Of a DNA stretch of 64,000 nucleotides, positions 35,110 to 44,019 are shown one piece after another (position 1 is the stretch's first letter; each line of letters starts with the position of its first letter). The notes beneath the pieces are model-generated. The model was not told where the DNA came from. It saw nothing but the letters and a program-made list of their open reading frames with translations, and did not search any database. Location: the NCBI RefSeq assembly GCF_001687105.1, contig NZ_CP014595.1, positions 2,431,001 through 2,495,000 of the forward strand. Direction: 5' to 3'. The DNA comes from Salipiger sp. CCB-MM3. Its GTDB lineage: Bacteria > Pseudomonadota > Alphaproteobacteria > Rhodobacterales > Rhodobacteraceae. Both the position numbers and the translations under genes were made by a program.

Positions 35110-36181
35110 GCTGCGCCTCTCCCTCGTGGGTGTTCATCGACAGCTTGTCGCTGTCATCGTGAGTGTCGTGCGCCGGTGCGGCAGGCTCGGACGGCGTGCC
35201 GATCAGGTTGCCGAAACCATCGACTGCACGCTGATCGTCGTACTGATACTTGTGCTTGTCGCCGATGCCAGCGAGGCCGCCGCCACCCTGTTCGTCCTGC
35301 ATCATCATCTGGTCCATGCAGACCTTGCCTTGCTCGACGCAGAGGCCGCGGATGCGGTCGAAGAGACCGTCGTCGACAGCGCTGTAGTACTGCACGTCAG
35401 CATCCATCGTCGGCTTTTCGAGCTCGAGGTAGGCGTTGCGGGTCAGCGCGTCATCCGATGCGCGGGCTTTCTCGACCCACTGGTCGAAGTCCGCATCGCT
35501 CATCGCCTCGGTGTCGAAGTGCATTTCGGCAAAGCCCGGGCCGTTGTAGTGCGCGGCCTGACCGAAGAAGGTGCCTTCTTCGTCTGCGATGAGGTGCAGC
35601 TTCGTCTCCATGCCGGCCATGGTGTAGATCATGCCGCCGAGCGCGGGGACCGAGAAGGTGGTCATCACGGTCGAGGAGGTCAGGCGCAGGTTCAGCGGAC
35701 GACCGGCGGGAACCGCCAGTTCGTTCACCGAGGCGACGCCCAGCTCGGGGTAGATGAACAGCCATTTCCAGTCGAGGGACACGACCTCAACTTCGAGCGG
35801 CTCACCGATCTCGGTGCCGATCTCCGTCGCTTCGAGCGGACGGTACGGGTCGAGACGGTGGGTGTAGATGTAGGTGTAGACGCCAAGGATGGCGACGATG
35901 ATGATCGGCACGCCCCACAGCACATACTCCAGACGGGTGGAGTGCGACCAGTTGGGGGCGTAGTCGGATTGATCGGGGCGGTCCGCGCGGTAGCGCAGCG
36001 GGAACCAGATGGCCATGAAAATGACCGGGATGATCACGATCAGCATGAGCAGGGTCGAAATGACCAGCAGATCACGCTGCTCGGCGGCCACCCAGCCCGA
36101 CGGTGCAAGCACGTCGTACTGGCATGCCGACAGGCTCGCGACCGCTCCCAGCAGGATCGGAATTTTGAACGATAGTCTCAA
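35099..36181 (-). CDS. cyoA: Cytochrome bo ubiquinol oxidase subunit II
   Basis: This 360-residue lipoprotein subunit has a short signal and lipobox LSAC (Cys20), two TM helices and a cupredoxin-like periplasmic domain without the CuA Cys pair, as expected for a quinol oxidase. Translation most likely starts at TTG 36181, which has a GAGG site 7-8 bases before it and gives a proper lipoprotein signal. The longer in-frame ATG at 36334 would add 51 non-signal residues. The C-terminal tail (about 300-360) is His/Asp-rich and longer than in E. coli. Confidence 0.9.
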   Translation of the reverse strand: MRLSFKIPILLGAVASLSACQYDVLAPSGWVAAEQRDLLVISTLLMLIVIIPVIFMAIWFPLRYRADRPDQSDYAPNWSHSTRLEYVLWGVPIIIVAILGVYTYIYTHRLDPYRPLEATEIGTEIGEPLEVEVVSLDWKWLFIYPELGVASVNELAVPAGRPLNLRLTSSTVMTTFSVPALGGMIYTMAGMETKLHLIADEEGTFFGQAAHYNGPGFAEMHFDTEAMSDADFDQWVEKARASDDALTRNAYLELEKPTMDADVQYYSAVDDGLFDRIRGLCVEQGKVCMDQMMMQDEQGGGGLAGIGDKHKYQYDDQRAVDGFGNLIGTPSEPAAPAHDTHDDSDKLSMNTHEGEAQHGN

Positions 36182-36727
36182 GTCAGCCTCGCAAGTCTTT
36201 CCGGGCTGACGGAGTGAGAGGAGGAGGCCAGCCCGGGAGAAGAGTTCGGGCGCACTCAGCACGGGCGCGTCCGGTAAAGGTGGCACGCGCGTAGAATGCT
36301 GCGGGCGCGAACCGAATAGGTCATTCCGTCGCACATATTTGCCGATCAGCTATCCGTGACGGAACGTGCGGCGCGGCGACTCGTTCACCGCGCGCGCTGG
36401 AAATAGACCGGGAAAGTGCGTACTTTCTAGCGAAAACATGCGGAAAGCCGCACGATTTTCTCGCGGCTGCAGCATCGCAGAACCGGCAATTCCTTGCCGT
36501 GATCTGCAGCTTGCGAAGTTTCCGCCGGTAAAACTGACACAAAAAATTGAACAAGTCCCACCGCGACTTGCATGGTTTCGGCGGCGAAAGATGCGCAAAT
36601 GGGCTGCGGGTTCCCGCAAGTGTCATGGCCGTACTGGCAAAGATTCGCCGGCGCTTGGCTGCCCTTTGGGAATGGTCTAAGCCAGCCTCAAGCGGACCGC
36701 AGCAGCAGGGCCGCATGACACAGACCC
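36182..36727. other. Regulatory region upstream of cyoA
   Basis: This 546-base divergent region holds no convincing gene. GC falls to about 55% or less from 36390 to 36560. It contains the dyad at 36412-36427 and AT-rich runs such as AAAACTGACACAAAAAATTG (36531-36550). It must carry the cyo promoter and the promoter of the divergent hydratase-like gene. Confidence 0.5.
36412..36427. promoter_or_regulatory. Candidate operator upstream of cyo
   Basis: GAAAGT-GCGT-ACTTTC is a perfect 16-base dyad about 230 bases upstream of cyoA. Oxidase operons are typically controlled by redox or oxygen regulators; this site does not match FNR (TTGAT-N4-ATCAA), so the binder is unknown. Confidence 0.4.
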
Positions 36728-37492
36728 ATGCCCACAGGAGCGCCTGCCTTGTCCGAAGCCCCCCAGATCACCGCCTTTGCCGCCGCACTGCAGCAATCTC
36801 ACGCCTCCGGGCAGCGGTTCGTGCCCGAGACCGGCATGGCGCTGCCGCGTGACCGCGCCGAATGTCTTGCCGTGCAGCAGGCCGTCTCCGAAGCGCGCGG
36901 CGCGGTCGCGGGGTTCAAAGTCGGGGCTGGGAAGGGCGCGCTTGCGCCTACCGTGGCACCTATCGCGGCAGCCGATGTGGTGGCCAGCGGCGGGGTGGCG
37001 AAGACCCGTGATCAGCTGGGCATCGAGCTGGAAGTGGGCTTCGAGCTTCTCAAGCCGCTGCCCGCCGTAGGCCTGCCCGAGCCGGTGCAAGAGTATTTCG
37101 CGCCGCGCGTGGTGATCGAACTGGTGGACACCCGCCTTGAGGGCGACGCGGCCTCCGATCCGGCGCTGAAGTTGGCGGATATGCAGATCAACGCGGGCAT
37201 GGTGCTCGGTCCGCGGGTCGCAGATTGGGACGGCAGCGATTTTGGCACCGTGGCGGCGTGGTGCGATGCGGGCGAGACGCGCCTGCTGGACGGCGAGGCG
37301 ACGGTGCCCGGAGGCTCGGCGCTGGCCAACCTCGGGCTGCTCTGCGAGGTGCTGGGCGATCACTGCGGCGGCCTGCAGCCGGGGCAGGTGGTGATCACCG
37401 GCTCGCTCTGCGGGCTGCCCTATTTCCCCGCCGGGACCGAGGTGTCGGGCCGTATCGAGGGGCTGGGCGAGGTTTCCGTAACGCTGACCTGA
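36728..37492 (+). CDS. 2-keto-4-pentenoate hydratase/FAH-like protein
   Basis: This 254-residue protein is related to hydratases of aromatic meta-cleavage pathways (motifs AGFKVGAGKGALAP, GIELEVGFEL, GSLCGLPYFPAG). It probably adds water to, or decarboxylates, a 2-keto-enoate. No other aromatic-degradation gene is adjacent. ATG 36728 lacks a ribosome site; TTG 36749 has GGAG 8 bases before it and is the better initiation site on that ground, giving a protein 7 residues shorter. Confidence 0.82.
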   Translation: MPTGAPALSEAPQITAFAAALQQSHASGQRFVPETGMALPRDRAECLAVQQAVSEARGAVAGFKVGAGKGALAPTVAPIAAADVVASGGVAKTRDQLGIELEVGFELLKPLPAVGLPEPVQEYFAPRVVIELVDTRLEGDAASDPALKLADMQINAGMVLGPRVADWDGSDFGTVAAWCDAGETRLLDGEATVPGGSALANLGLLCEVLGDHCGGLQPGQVVITGSLCGLPYFPAGTEVSGRIEGLGEVSVTLT

Positions 37493-37520
37493 ACAGGCCA
37501 CGCGCCCAAGGCGACACCGA

Positions 37521-37550
37521 AAAAGGCCCGGCGATTGCCGGGCCTTTTGC
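37521..37550 (+). terminator. Bidirectional intrinsic terminator
   Basis: AAAAGGCCCGGC (37521-37532) and its exact complement (37537-37548) enclose GATT. The A-run on the left and T-run on the right let it end both the hydratase gene and the convergent nlpD transcript. Confidence 0.92.
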
Positions 37551-37567
37551 TTTGGGTGGGGCTGGGA

Positions 37568-38761
37568 TCAGCGCAGGTAGGTCATCGGATCGACGCTGTC
37601 GAACCCCTTGCGAACCTCGAAGTGCAGGAAGGCCGGATCGGCGGCGCGGACCGAGCCGATGGTCTGGCCACGGCTCACCGCATCGCCTTTCTTGACCTGC
37701 AGCCCGTCGAGATGGGTGTAGATCGACAGCAGCTCGTCGGCGTGACGAATGACCACGATCTGAACGTTCTCGGTGTTGCGGGTGATCGCCGCGACGGTGC
37801 CGCTGGCCGCGGCCTTCACCGCGCTGCCTGCGGGGGCCGAGATGTCGATCCCCTCGTTCTTGCCCTTCGAATACTCGCGCACGATCGAGCCGTTCACCGG
37901 CATCGCCATCACCGCGTTGGAATTGGTTGCGGCGGCTTGCCCGATGTCGGCGACCGGCTTGGCGGGGGTGCTTGCGGCGCTGGCGGTCTGCACCGCGCGC
38001 GACGGCTCGTCCTGCGGCAGCGGCTGGCTGGCAGAGGGCGGCTGCGGCGTCGGCGAGCCGCTCCCCGGCGAGACGGTCACGCGCTCGGCGCGGGTGCCCT
38101 GTTCCTCGACCACGGGGATCAGCAGGTACTGGCCTTCGCGCAGAGTGAAATTGGCGTCGAGCCCGTTCCATTCGCCCAGCGACTTCGGCGTCACGCCGTA
38201 GAGACGGGCGATGGTATAGGCGGTCTCGCCGCGCTGCACCTTGTGGCGGATCGGCTCGGTGCCGGTGGCTGCGGTGCTGCCGGTGGGCGCGGGGGCCAGC
38301 GTCGAGGAGGTGACGGTGGCGGCGCGCGACGGCGTCGTGGTGGGGGCGCTGTCGATGGCGTTTCCGGCCAGAGTGGCGATATCGACGTTGCCGCCGGTGG
38401 GCTCGGCCACGCGGCGCGGCAGGGCGAGCACCTCACCGTCGCGCAGCACGTCGTCCGCCTGCATGCCGTTGTAGCGCGCAAGCTCGCCCGCGGGCAGGCC
38501 GACGCGGCTGGCGATGGCGGCGACACTGTCGCCGCGGCGGGCCACGGCCACCTGATAGTTGGGGTAGGAGATCACGCCGCGGGCGTCGGGCGCGGGGCGG
38601 TCGGCGGTGCTGGCGGCGAGCGCCGCCTGCGAGGTGTCCACCGTGCCACCCATGCGGCCGCGCATGTCATAGTCGAGCGGACCCGAGCAGGCCGCCAGCA
38701 GGGCGGCTGCGGCCAGCGGCCCGGCGATGCGGGCGGCGGAATTGCGGAGGCTGTCGTCCAT
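37568..38761 (-). CDS. nlpD: NlpD-like lipoprotein with two LysM and degenerate M23 domain
   Basis: This 397-residue protein has a lipobox (LLAAC, Cys25), two LysM peptidoglycan-binding modules (about 68-114 and 172-217), a Pro/Ser linker and a LytM/M23 domain (about 300-395). The metal-binding residues are degraded: HxxxD reads NEGID, and the HxH motif reads FLH (AFLHFE). So, as in E. coli NlpD, it probably activates an amidase at the division site. It lies with pcm and surE, the classic order. Confidence 0.9.
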   Translation of the reverse strand: MDDSLRNSAARIAGPLAAAALLAACSGPLDYDMRGRMGGTVDTSQAALAASTADRPAPDARGVISYPNYQVAVARRGDSVAAIASRVGLPAGELARYNGMQADDVLRDGEVLALPRRVAEPTGGNVDIATLAGNAIDSAPTTTPSRAATVTSSTLAPAPTGSTAATGTEPIRHKVQRGETAYTIARLYGVTPKSLGEWNGLDANFTLREGQYLLIPVVEEQGTRAERVTVSPGSGSPTPQPPSASQPLPQDEPSRAVQTASAASTPAKPVADIGQAAATNSNAVMAMPVNGSIVREYSKGKNEGIDISAPAGSAVKAAASGTVAAITRNTENVQIVVIRHADELLSIYTHLDGLQVKKGDAVSRGQTIGSVRAADPAFLHFEVRKGFDSVDPMTYLR

Positions 38762-38825
38762 CTGTCTCGATCCTCAACTGCGCCCCTTGTCCCGGGGCGT
38801 CTCGTAAATCTGCTTGGGGTGGCGG

Positions 38826-39470
38826 TCAGCTCTCTCTGGCCAGACCTTCCACCAGCGGCACGAAGCGCACGGGGCGCAGCTCGTCATAGTCAAAGCCCTG
38901 TTCCGTGCGCGTCACCCGGATGAGGTGTTGCACGGTGTCGGACTGCCCCACGGGCAAGACCATGATACCGCCAATCCGCAGCTGGGCCAAGAGCGGGCCG
39001 GGAGGGTCCTCGGCGGCGGCGGTCACCAGAATGCGATCAAAGGGCGCTTGGTCCTGCAGGCCAAAGCTGCCGTCGGCGGTGAAGGCGGTGATGTTCGACA
39101 GATCGAGCGCGTCAAAGACCTTGCGCGCCTCGACCACCAACCTGCGATGGCGGTCCACGGTATAGACGCGCCGGGCCAGCTGGCTGAGGATCGCGGCCTG
39201 ATAGCCAGAGCCGGTCCCCACTTCGAGCACCTTGTCGCGGTTCGACACGTTCAGCGCCTGGGTCATCAGTCCGACGACCGAGGGCTGCGAGATGGTCTGC
39301 CCGCAAGGAATGGGCAGCGGCATGTCCTCATAGGCGCGGTCGGTGAAATAGCCCTTCACGAAGAGCCCGCGGTCGATCTTTTCCATCGCCTCGAGCACGA
39401 GGCTGTCGGTGACCCCGCGCGAGCGCAGGGCAAAGAGGAGCTGCATCTTGGCTTCTGCGTCGAAACTCAT
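38826..39470 (-). CDS. pcm: Protein-L-isoaspartate O-methyltransferase
   Basis: This 214-residue enzyme repairs isoaspartyl damage in proteins using S-adenosylmethionine. The SAM motif [15 protein letters not shown] and the substrate loop GQTISQP are clear. It overlaps surE by 4 bases and precedes nlpD by 64. Confidence 0.95.
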   Translation of the reverse strand: MSFDAEAKMQLLFALRSRGVTDSLVLEAMEKIDRGLFVKGYFTDRAYEDMPLPIPCGQTISQPSVVGLMTQALNVSNRDKVLEVGTGSGYQAAILSQLARRVYTVDRHRRLVVEARKVFDALDLSNITAFTADGSFGLQDQAPFDRILVTAAAEDPPGPLLAQLRIGGIMVLPVGQSDTVQHLIRVTRTEQGFDYDELRPVRFVPLVEGLARES

Positions 39471-40252
39471 GCGAAGGCAGCCTCCAGCCCCGCAAGTGCG
39501 TCATGGGCGGTGAGGTCGGCGCGCATGGGCGTGACCGAGATATAGCTTTCGAGGTTGGCGGCTGCATCGGTGCCCGCGGGTGCGGGCTGGCGCTGGTCGC
39601 CGCCCCGTATCCACAGGAAGCGCCGCCCCGAAGGCGACATATGCGGCTCTACCGCGTAATTGGTGCCAGCCCGGCGGCCCTGCGGCACGACGCGGGTGCC
39701 CAGCACTTCACCGGCGGGGCAGGGCGGGAAGTTGACGTTCCAGAACAGCCGGTAGTCGCCATCGGATTTGGTGCCCGAGGCAAGGATGCGGCGGACCACC
39801 TCGGCGCCATGGGTGGCTGCGCCTTCGAAGGGATTTTCCAGCTCGCGGGTCCGCGGCCCGAGGTATTGCGACAGGGCGATCGACGGCAGCCCCTGCAGTG
39901 CGCCTTCCATGGCGCCACCCAGAGTGCCGGAATAGAGCGCGTTCTCTGCCGAGTTGTTGCCGCGGTTGACCCCCGAAAGCACCAGATCGGGCGGGCAGTC
40001 CTTCATCACGTCATGCAGACCGGCAAGCACGCAGTCGGCAGGGCTGCCCTCGGCGGCCCAGCTGCGCGGACCCATCTGCGCGATCATCATCGGATGGGTG
40101 TAGCTGATGCAATGGGCGACGCCCGACTGCTCGAAGGCCGGGGCGACGGTCCAGACCTCGCCCTCGGGCCCGGCAACCTCTTCGGCGATAGCTTGCAGAA
40201 CGGCGAGGCCCGGAGCGTTGATGCCGTCGTCATTGGTGATGAGAATGCGCAT
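39467..40252 (-). CDS. surE: 5'/3'-nucleotidase SurE
   Basis: This 261-residue metal-dependent nucleotidase has the N-terminal NDDGINAPG metal site, [25 protein letters not shown] and NVNFP motifs of SurE. It hydrolyses nucleoside monophosphates and short polyphosphates. It heads the surE-pcm-nlpD run. The commonly neighbouring serS gene is not present upstream here. Confidence 0.95.
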   Translation of the reverse strand: MRILITNDDGINAPGLAVLQAIAEEVAGPEGEVWTVAPAFEQSGVAHCISYTHPMMIAQMGPRSWAAEGSPADCVLAGLHDVMKDCPPDLVLSGVNRGNNSAENALYSGTLGGAMEGALQGLPSIALSQYLGPRTRELENPFEGAATHGAEVVRRILASGTKSDGDYRLFWNVNFPPCPAGEVLGTRVVPQGRRAGTNYAVEPHMSPSGRRFLWIRGGDQRQPAPAGTDAAANLESYISVTPMRADLTAHDALAGLEAAFA

Positions 40253-40457
40253 GGATTGGGTCCCTGTTATGGGACTTGCATAGGGAATGGCCTGCGGCGG
40301 GGCAAGGCGCAGCGCAGCCGCAAAGCGGCGCTGATGCGATCCGGTCTCAGGTGTGTCTCAGAAGTAGCGACGCGCGCCTCTTGGCAAGGCAATGGGCGCA
40401 GGGCCGAGCGGCGCTGTGGAAGCGCCCGCTTAGGCCACTGGTCTCAGCTTTGGCGGC

Positions 40458-41105
40458 TTAAAGAATGCCCAGTTCCGACAGCAGCCGCGCCGCTTCGGCA
40501 TAGGGAGAGGCTAGCGCGTCCTTGTCCTCGCCGGGGTGGAAGCGCATGCGGGTGGTGGTGTTCATCGGCAGTGGCTGCACGATATCCACCTTCGGGCCGA
40601 TCTTGGCGCTTTCCGCCTGCCAGCTGCGGGCCAGCGCAATCTGCGCGCCTTTGGTGGTGCCGTAAGAGCCGTAGAACTTCTCGCCCGCGTGGTCGTCTGC
40701 GAAGAACACCGCGCGTCCCGCCTCGCCCAGCAGCGGCGCCACGAAGGGGATCAGCACGCCGGTCGCCGTGAGGTTGGTGGCGATGGATTTTTCCAGATCC
40801 TTGGCGTCGAGATGGCTGGCCGGGGTCAGCGGCGCCGCGTGAACGGCGGTGTGCAGCCAAAGCGCCGCGCCGCCCCAGCGGTCCCAGATCGAGCGACACA
40901 GCTGCGCCATGGCGTCGGTCTTGGTGATGTCCATCGGCGCCAGCGTGGCAGCGCCGCCGCGGGCCTTGATCCGGTCATCAAGATCTTCGAGCCCGCCGAT
41001 CGTACGACCGACAGCGACCACGTGGTAGGCGGGTGCAAGGGCTTCGGCGAGGGCAAAACCCAGCCCGCGCGAGGCACCGGTGACAAGGGCGATCTGTTCA
41101 CTCAT
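40458..41105 (-). CDS. Short-chain dehydrogenase/reductase
   Basis: This 215-residue cytoplasmic protein has the NAD(P) motif TGASRGLG (8-15) and an intact catalytic YxxxK in GSYGTTKG. It resembles small SDRs of unknown substrate, sometimes encoded near purF in Rhodobacterales. It lies in the minus-strand purF region with an 87-base gap to a small gene upstream. Confidence 0.88.
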   Translation of the reverse strand: MSEQIALVTGASRGLGFALAEALAPAYHVVAVGRTIGGLEDLDDRIKARGGAATLAPMDITKTDAMAQLCRSIWDRWGGAALWLHTAVHAAPLTPASHLDAKDLEKSIATNLTATGVLIPFVAPLLGEAGRAVFFADDHAGEKFYGSYGTTKGAQIALARSWQAESAKIGPKVDIVQPLPMNTTTRMRFHPGEDKDALASPYAEAARLLSELGIL

Positions 41106-41192
41106 GCCCGTTCTTTCTCCGCGCGGCGCGGGAATGTCAATTGCCGCGCGAGGTCATGCGGTTGCCCGCAAGCCGCCGCAAGCCCATGGCGG

Positions 41193-41441
41193 TCAGGGGA
41201 TCTCGAGCCACTGCGCGGCACCGCCGCTGGAGAGGGCGATGCGGTCCGCGTCGATGGCGACCACTTTCTGGCGACCAATGCGCGAGCCGACACCTACGAT
41301 CACCACCCGCCCGCTGGCGAGGCGCACCAAGGCACGGGGCGCACGTCCGGCGCTGCGCACGCCGAGAAGGGCAAGGCCACGTGGCAGCGGCGCCTTGGTC
41401 GTCGCGTTGGACGCGACATTGGCTGGGGTGGAATTTGCCAT
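41193..41441 (-). CDS. Small hypothetical protein, PilP/GspC-like beta region
   Basis: This 82-residue protein has a beta-strand pattern (GLALLGVRSAGRAPRALVRL, then VVIVGVGSRIGRQKVVAID, ALSSGGAAQWLEIP) resembling the homology region of PilP/GspC secretion proteins or SH3-like folds. It has no signal peptide or membrane segment, so a pilus role is unlikely. ATG 41441 gives MANSTPANVA; an in-frame ATG at 41480 adds 13 residues. It lies between purF and the SDR; function unknown. Confidence 0.6.
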   Translation of the reverse strand: MANSTPANVASNATTKAPLPRGLALLGVRSAGRAPRALVRLASGRVVIVGVGSRIGRQKVVAIDADRIALSSGGAAQWLEIP

Positions 41442-41603
41442 GGCCTTCTCTCCTCTTTGAACTGCGGGGGATGCAGCCAATTAAAGAAGCTCGGCGGGCA
41501 TAAAAAGGGGGACGTGTGGTCACGTCCCCGTGGGGTGCTTGTCACGTCGCGTCATATGCGGAAAACGGCTGGCGCCCCGGCGAAAGGGCGCGCAGCCGGC
41601 GCG

Positions 41604-43112
41604 TCATTCCGCCGCGGTCTTGAGCTTGAAGCCCTTCTCGATCATGTCCGCGGGCTCGACCGGGTATTCGCCCGAGAAGCAAGCGTCGCAATACTGCGGG
41701 CACTTGTTGTTGCGGCCTTCCTCGCTGGCACCGACGGCGCGGTAAAGACCATCGAGCGAGATGAACTTGAGGCTGTCGACGCCCAGATGCTCGCGCATCT
41801 CTTCTTCCGACATGGTGGCGGCCAGCAGCTTTTCGCGCTGCGGCGTGTCCACGCCATAGAAGCAGGGCCACGCGGTGGGCGGCGAGGCGATGCGGAAGTG
41901 CACCTCGGCGGCGCCCGCATCAAGGATCATCTCCTTGATCTTGCGCGAGGTGGTGCCGCGCACCACCGAGTCGTCGACAAGGATCACCCGCTTGCCCTGA
42001 ATGAGCGCGCGGTTGACGTTGAGCTTCAGGCGCACGCCCATGTTGCGGATCTGCTCGGTCGGTTCGATGAAGGTCCGGCCCATGTACTGGTTGCGGATGA
42101 TCCCCATGCCGTAGGGGATGCCGCTCTCATGGGCAAAGCCGATCGCCGCCGGGGTGCCGCTGTCGGGCACCGGGCAGACGAGGTCCGCCTCGACCGGCGC
42201 TTCGCGGGCAAGCTCCACACCGATCTGGCGGCGGGTCTCATAGACCGAGCGGCCACCGATGATCGAGTCGGGGCGCGAGAAATACACATGCTCGAAGATG
42301 CAGAACTTCGAGGGCTGCGGGCGGAACGGACGGCGGCTTTCGACCTTGCCACCCGAGATCACGACCATCTCGCCGGGTTCGATCTCACGCACGTACTCGG
42401 CGCCGATGATGTCGAGCGCGCAGGTCTCGGAGCTGAGCACATAGCCATCGTCGCCGACCTTGCCGAGCACCAGCGGGCGCACGCCCAGCGGGTCGCGCAC
42501 ACCGATCAGCTTGGTGCGGGTCATGGCGACCACCGAGAAGGCACCCTCGACGCGGCGCAGCGCGTCTTCCATCCGGGCCGGGATGTCGCGTTGCAGCGAG
42601 CGCGCCATCAGGTGGATGATGCATTCGCTGTCCGACGAGCTTTGGAAGATCGAGCCGCGCTCGATCAACTCGCGGCGCAGCGCGTCGGCATTGGTGATGT
42701 TGCCGTTGTGGGCGATGGCGGCACCGCCCATCGAGAACTCACCAAAGAACGGCTGAACGTCGCGGATCGCTGCGCCTTTCGAGCCGGCGGTCGAGTAACG
42801 GACGTGGCCGATGGCAAGCTGACCGGGCAGCGTTTCCATCAGCGAGGCACGGGTGAAGTTGTCACGCACGTAGCCGAAGCGGCGGGCCGAGTTGAACCCG
42901 TGTTCGGGGGCGTAAGAGACGATCCCGCCGGCTTCCTGTCCCCGGTGCTGCAGCGCGTGCAGGCCGAGGGCGACGAAGTTCGCCGCGTCGGTGACCCCGT
43001 TGACCCCGAACACGCCGCACTCTTCGTGCAGCTTGTCGGCATCGACGGCGTCGAAATCAAAGGGATGAGCGGGGGGCATCTGGCGATCGGACAAGGGCAG
43101 CTCCGAATCCAA
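41604..43112 (-). CDS. purF: Amidophosphoribosyltransferase
   Basis: This 502-residue enzyme makes 5-phosphoribosylamine from PRPP and glutamine, the first committed step of purine synthesis. The nucleophilic Cys follows a propeptide (HEECGVFG, Cys32), and the PRPP-binding site VILVDDSVVRGTTS is intact. C-terminal cysteines are consistent with the Fe-S-containing class. The start at 43112 and ATG 43079 are both possible; the propeptide must be removed for activity. It is downstream of cvpA, as in E. coli. Confidence 0.95.
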   Translation of the reverse strand: MDSELPLSDRQMPPAHPFDFDAVDADKLHEECGVFGVNGVTDAANFVALGLHALQHRGQEAGGIVSYAPEHGFNSARRFGYVRDNFTRASLMETLPGQLAIGHVRYSTAGSKGAAIRDVQPFFGEFSMGGAAIAHNGNITNADALRRELIERGSIFQSSSDSECIIHLMARSLQRDIPARMEDALRRVEGAFSVVAMTRTKLIGVRDPLGVRPLVLGKVGDDGYVLSSETCALDIIGAEYVREIEPGEMVVISGGKVESRRPFRPQPSKFCIFEHVYFSRPDSIIGGRSVYETRRQIGVELAREAPVEADLVCPVPDSGTPAAIGFAHESGIPYGMGIIRNQYMGRTFIEPTEQIRNMGVRLKLNVNRALIQGKRVILVDDSVVRGTTSRKIKEMILDAGAAEVHFRIASPPTAWPCFYGVDTPQREKLLAATMSEEEMREHLGVDSLKFISLDGLYRAVGASEEGRNNKCPQYCDACFSGEYPVEPADMIEKGFKLKTAAE

Positions 43113-43401
43113 TTAGGCTGGGGACAGCCCCCTCATACTGGCATGAAGGGCCTGTGTCACGGAAGCTTCGCATATGCACGCCGCGCCGCGGCAAGGCAAG
43201 GGCTGCGCTAACACTTGTGCGCGACTGCGTGATCGTAGCGTCAAGCGTGCCCCTTTCGCCACGCACGCCGTCAAGCAGGCGTCAGGGCGGGTGTCGGGGC
43301 AGGCCGCCGCGCAAGAAAAAGCCACGCCCGAAAGCGCGGCCATGTTCGTCATGTGGTCGTGTAGGCCTGATCCCAGCGCTGCCCCGCGAAGGGCCCGCGG
43401 C

Positions 43402-43974
43402 TCAGGCGTCGCTGCCTGCCGGTGCTTCGCAGATGCCCACCAGCTGCTCATACTGCAGGGTGATCCAACCAAGCGCCGCCTCGGGGTTCTGCTCTTCGAT
43501 ACGGTCGGTGAACTGCGAGAAGACCGCTGCCGAGCGCGAGTCGTCGACCATCGGGATGTCCTGCGAGGTGATCACCGTGTCGTAGACGAAGAAGGCGATC
43601 GCCACGAGCAGCACGCCGCGCGCCACGCCGAAGAGAAAGCCGAGCCCCTGATCCAGCCCGCCGAGCGCCGAGCGCTGCACGAGGCTCGAGAACACCGGGG
43701 TGAAGAGCGAGACGATCACCAGCGCCAGCGCAAAGACCGCCGCAAAGGCCGCGATGATCGAAAGCTCGCAGCTGTCTGCGAGGAAATCGCCCAGAACCGG
43801 GATTTCCTTGACCAGCGGCTGCACCTGCGGTGCGAAGATGAAGGCAAGGATCGCCGCGACGATCCAGCCGAGGATCGCCAGTGCCTCACGCACCAGCCCG
43901 CGCGAGTAGGCGAGCAGTGCCGACAGCACGATGACGAGCGCGACCACCCCGTCGATGATAGTGAATCCGTCCAT
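43402..43974 (-). CDS. cvpA: CvpA-family membrane protein
   Basis: This 190-residue protein has four hydrophobic helices and the CvpA signature (IIDGVVALVIVLSALLAYSRG, ALGGLDQGLGFLFGVARGVLL). CvpA is needed for colicin V export and envelope homeostasis in enterics. It lies between radA and purF, close to the enterobacterial cvpA-purF neighbourhood. Confidence 0.93.
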   Translation of the reverse strand: MDGFTIIDGVVALVIVLSALLAYSRGLVREALAILGWIVAAILAFIFAPQVQPLVKEIPVLGDFLADSCELSIIAAFAAVFALALVIVSLFTPVFSSLVQRSALGGLDQGLGFLFGVARGVLLVAIAFFVYDTVITSQDIPMVDDSRSAAVFSQFTDRIEEQNPEAALGWITLQYEQLVGICEAPAGSDA

Positions 43975-44019
43975 GCGCCTCGCGCCCCTCGTCTTGTAAT
44001 ATCTGATCGGTGCCGCGCC

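Noticed and set aside
33166..35592. Very long plus-strand frame opposite cyoA and cyoB
   Set aside because: It is an antisense shadow of strongly recognised oxidase genes and is His/Asp/Glu-rich as expected for such a shadow.
43315..43341. Possible terminator between cvpA and purF
   Set aside because: Stem GCC...GGC is imperfect and the T-run lies in the minus direction after a weak hairpin. Not strong enough to report as a feature.
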